A DNA stretch of 8,214 nucleotides from JBEIDK01 sp040383485 (GTDB lineage Bacteria > Bacteroidota > Bacteroidia > UBA4408), in NCBI GenBank assembly GCA_040383485.1, contig JBEIDK010000142.1, positions 1 through 8,214 of the forward strand, given 5' to 3'. Under the pieces are notes generated by a model, which worked only from the letters and a program-made list of their open reading frames with translations, had not been told where the DNA came from and did no database searches. Numbering within the stretch: the first letter of the stretch is position 1; each line of letters starts with the position of its first letter. The position numbers were made by a program, and so were the translations under genes. This document shows, one piece after another, positions 8,047-8,214 of the stretch.

Positions 8047-8154
8047 TTATTCGCAAAAGTTCATGCTTTATTAGGCTTTAGCGCTTGACTACGAACCTCT
8101 AACGCATAATCTGGGTTAAAAAAAATGAGAATTTTATTTTTGCAAAAATGAAGC

Positions 8155-8183
8155 AAAAAAAAGTCTTTCATACAATGAAAGAC
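8155..8183 (-). terminator. Intrinsic terminator downstream of the tRNA gene
   Basis: On the minus strand GTCTTTCAT (8183-8175), a 3-nt loop (TGT) and ATGAAAGAC (8171-8163) form a perfect 9-bp stem followed by eight Ts (8162-8155). It begins 8 nt after the tRNA 3' end and should end that transcript. On the plus strand the same stem is followed by one G and six Ts, so it could also work in that direction, although no plus-strand gene is seen here. It separates the tRNA from the sensor gene. Confidence 0.88.
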
Positions 8184-8191
8184 GTTTTTTG

Positions 8192-8214
8192 TGATCCTGC
8201 TGGGACTCGAACCC
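8192..8214 (-). tRNA. tRNA gene, 3' portion only (identity not determinable)
   Basis: The minus strand from 8214 reads GGG, the T-loop TTCGAGT, the T-stem strand CCCAG, the acceptor strand CAGGATC and discriminator A at 8192. The matching 5' acceptor strand should be GATCCTG, outside the window. The next bases are CAAAA, so CCA is not encoded and must be added after transcription. The anticodon lies outside the window and the amino acid is left unassigned. The terminator follows at once. Confidence 0.88.

Noticed and set aside
8087..8100. Minus-strand sequence AGAGGTTCGTAGTC resembling a tRNA T-arm
   Set aside because: The flanking bases do not give a 5-bp T-stem and no acceptor, anticodon or D arm can be folded around it, so a tRNA relic is not supported.
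1..8214. CRISPR array, insertion sequence, attachment site or phage gene
   Set aside because: No regularly spaced repeats, transposase or integrase motifs, or terminal inverted repeats were seen. The tRNA at the right edge has no visible integrase or duplicated 3' end within the window.

Overview
This window looks like chromosomal DNA of an AT-rich Bacteroidota species (Flavobacteriales, Cytophagales, Chitinophagales or a related order). Three things point there. The first is a very long secreted protein built from the Ig-like, jelly-roll and PPC-like modules common in proteins exported by the type IX secretion system (T9SS). The second is a 7TMR-DISM sensor fused to a SpoIIE phosphatase through the DSINYAKRIQEAML linker typical of this phylum. 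The third is a promoter matching the Bacteroidota pattern TTTG-N19-TAnnTTTG, with no Shine-Dalgarno sequence before the adhesin gene. The species cannot be named from this window.

Everything recognisable is on the minus strand, so the window reads from right to left. At the right edge is the 3' end of a tRNA gene (8192 to beyond 8214), followed directly by a strong intrinsic terminator (8155-8183). After about 270 bp without a gene comes a complete gene for a 703-residue membrane sensor phosphatase (7886 down to 5775). A 483-bp intergenic region (5292-5774) follows. It holds a good promoter, a leader stem-loop, a tandem 10-bp duplication and an imperfect dyad. The rest of the window (5291 down to 1) is one open frame of 1,763 complete codons encoding the N-terminal part of a giant exported multidomain protein. 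Its 3' end, and any C-terminal sorting domain, lie beyond the left edge.

The sensor and the adhesin-like gene are co-directional, but each probably has its own transcription unit: the gap is long and has a convincing promoter of its own. The sensor should convert an external signal into dephosphorylation of a partner protein, by analogy with RsbU. No partner (anti-sigma factor, antagonist or sigma factor) is encoded here, so a regulatory link to the adhesin is only a hypothesis. I see no complete undescribed multi-gene system. The most unusual feature is a block with two GxGY motifs that appears to be inserted inside a PPC-like domain of the adhesin.
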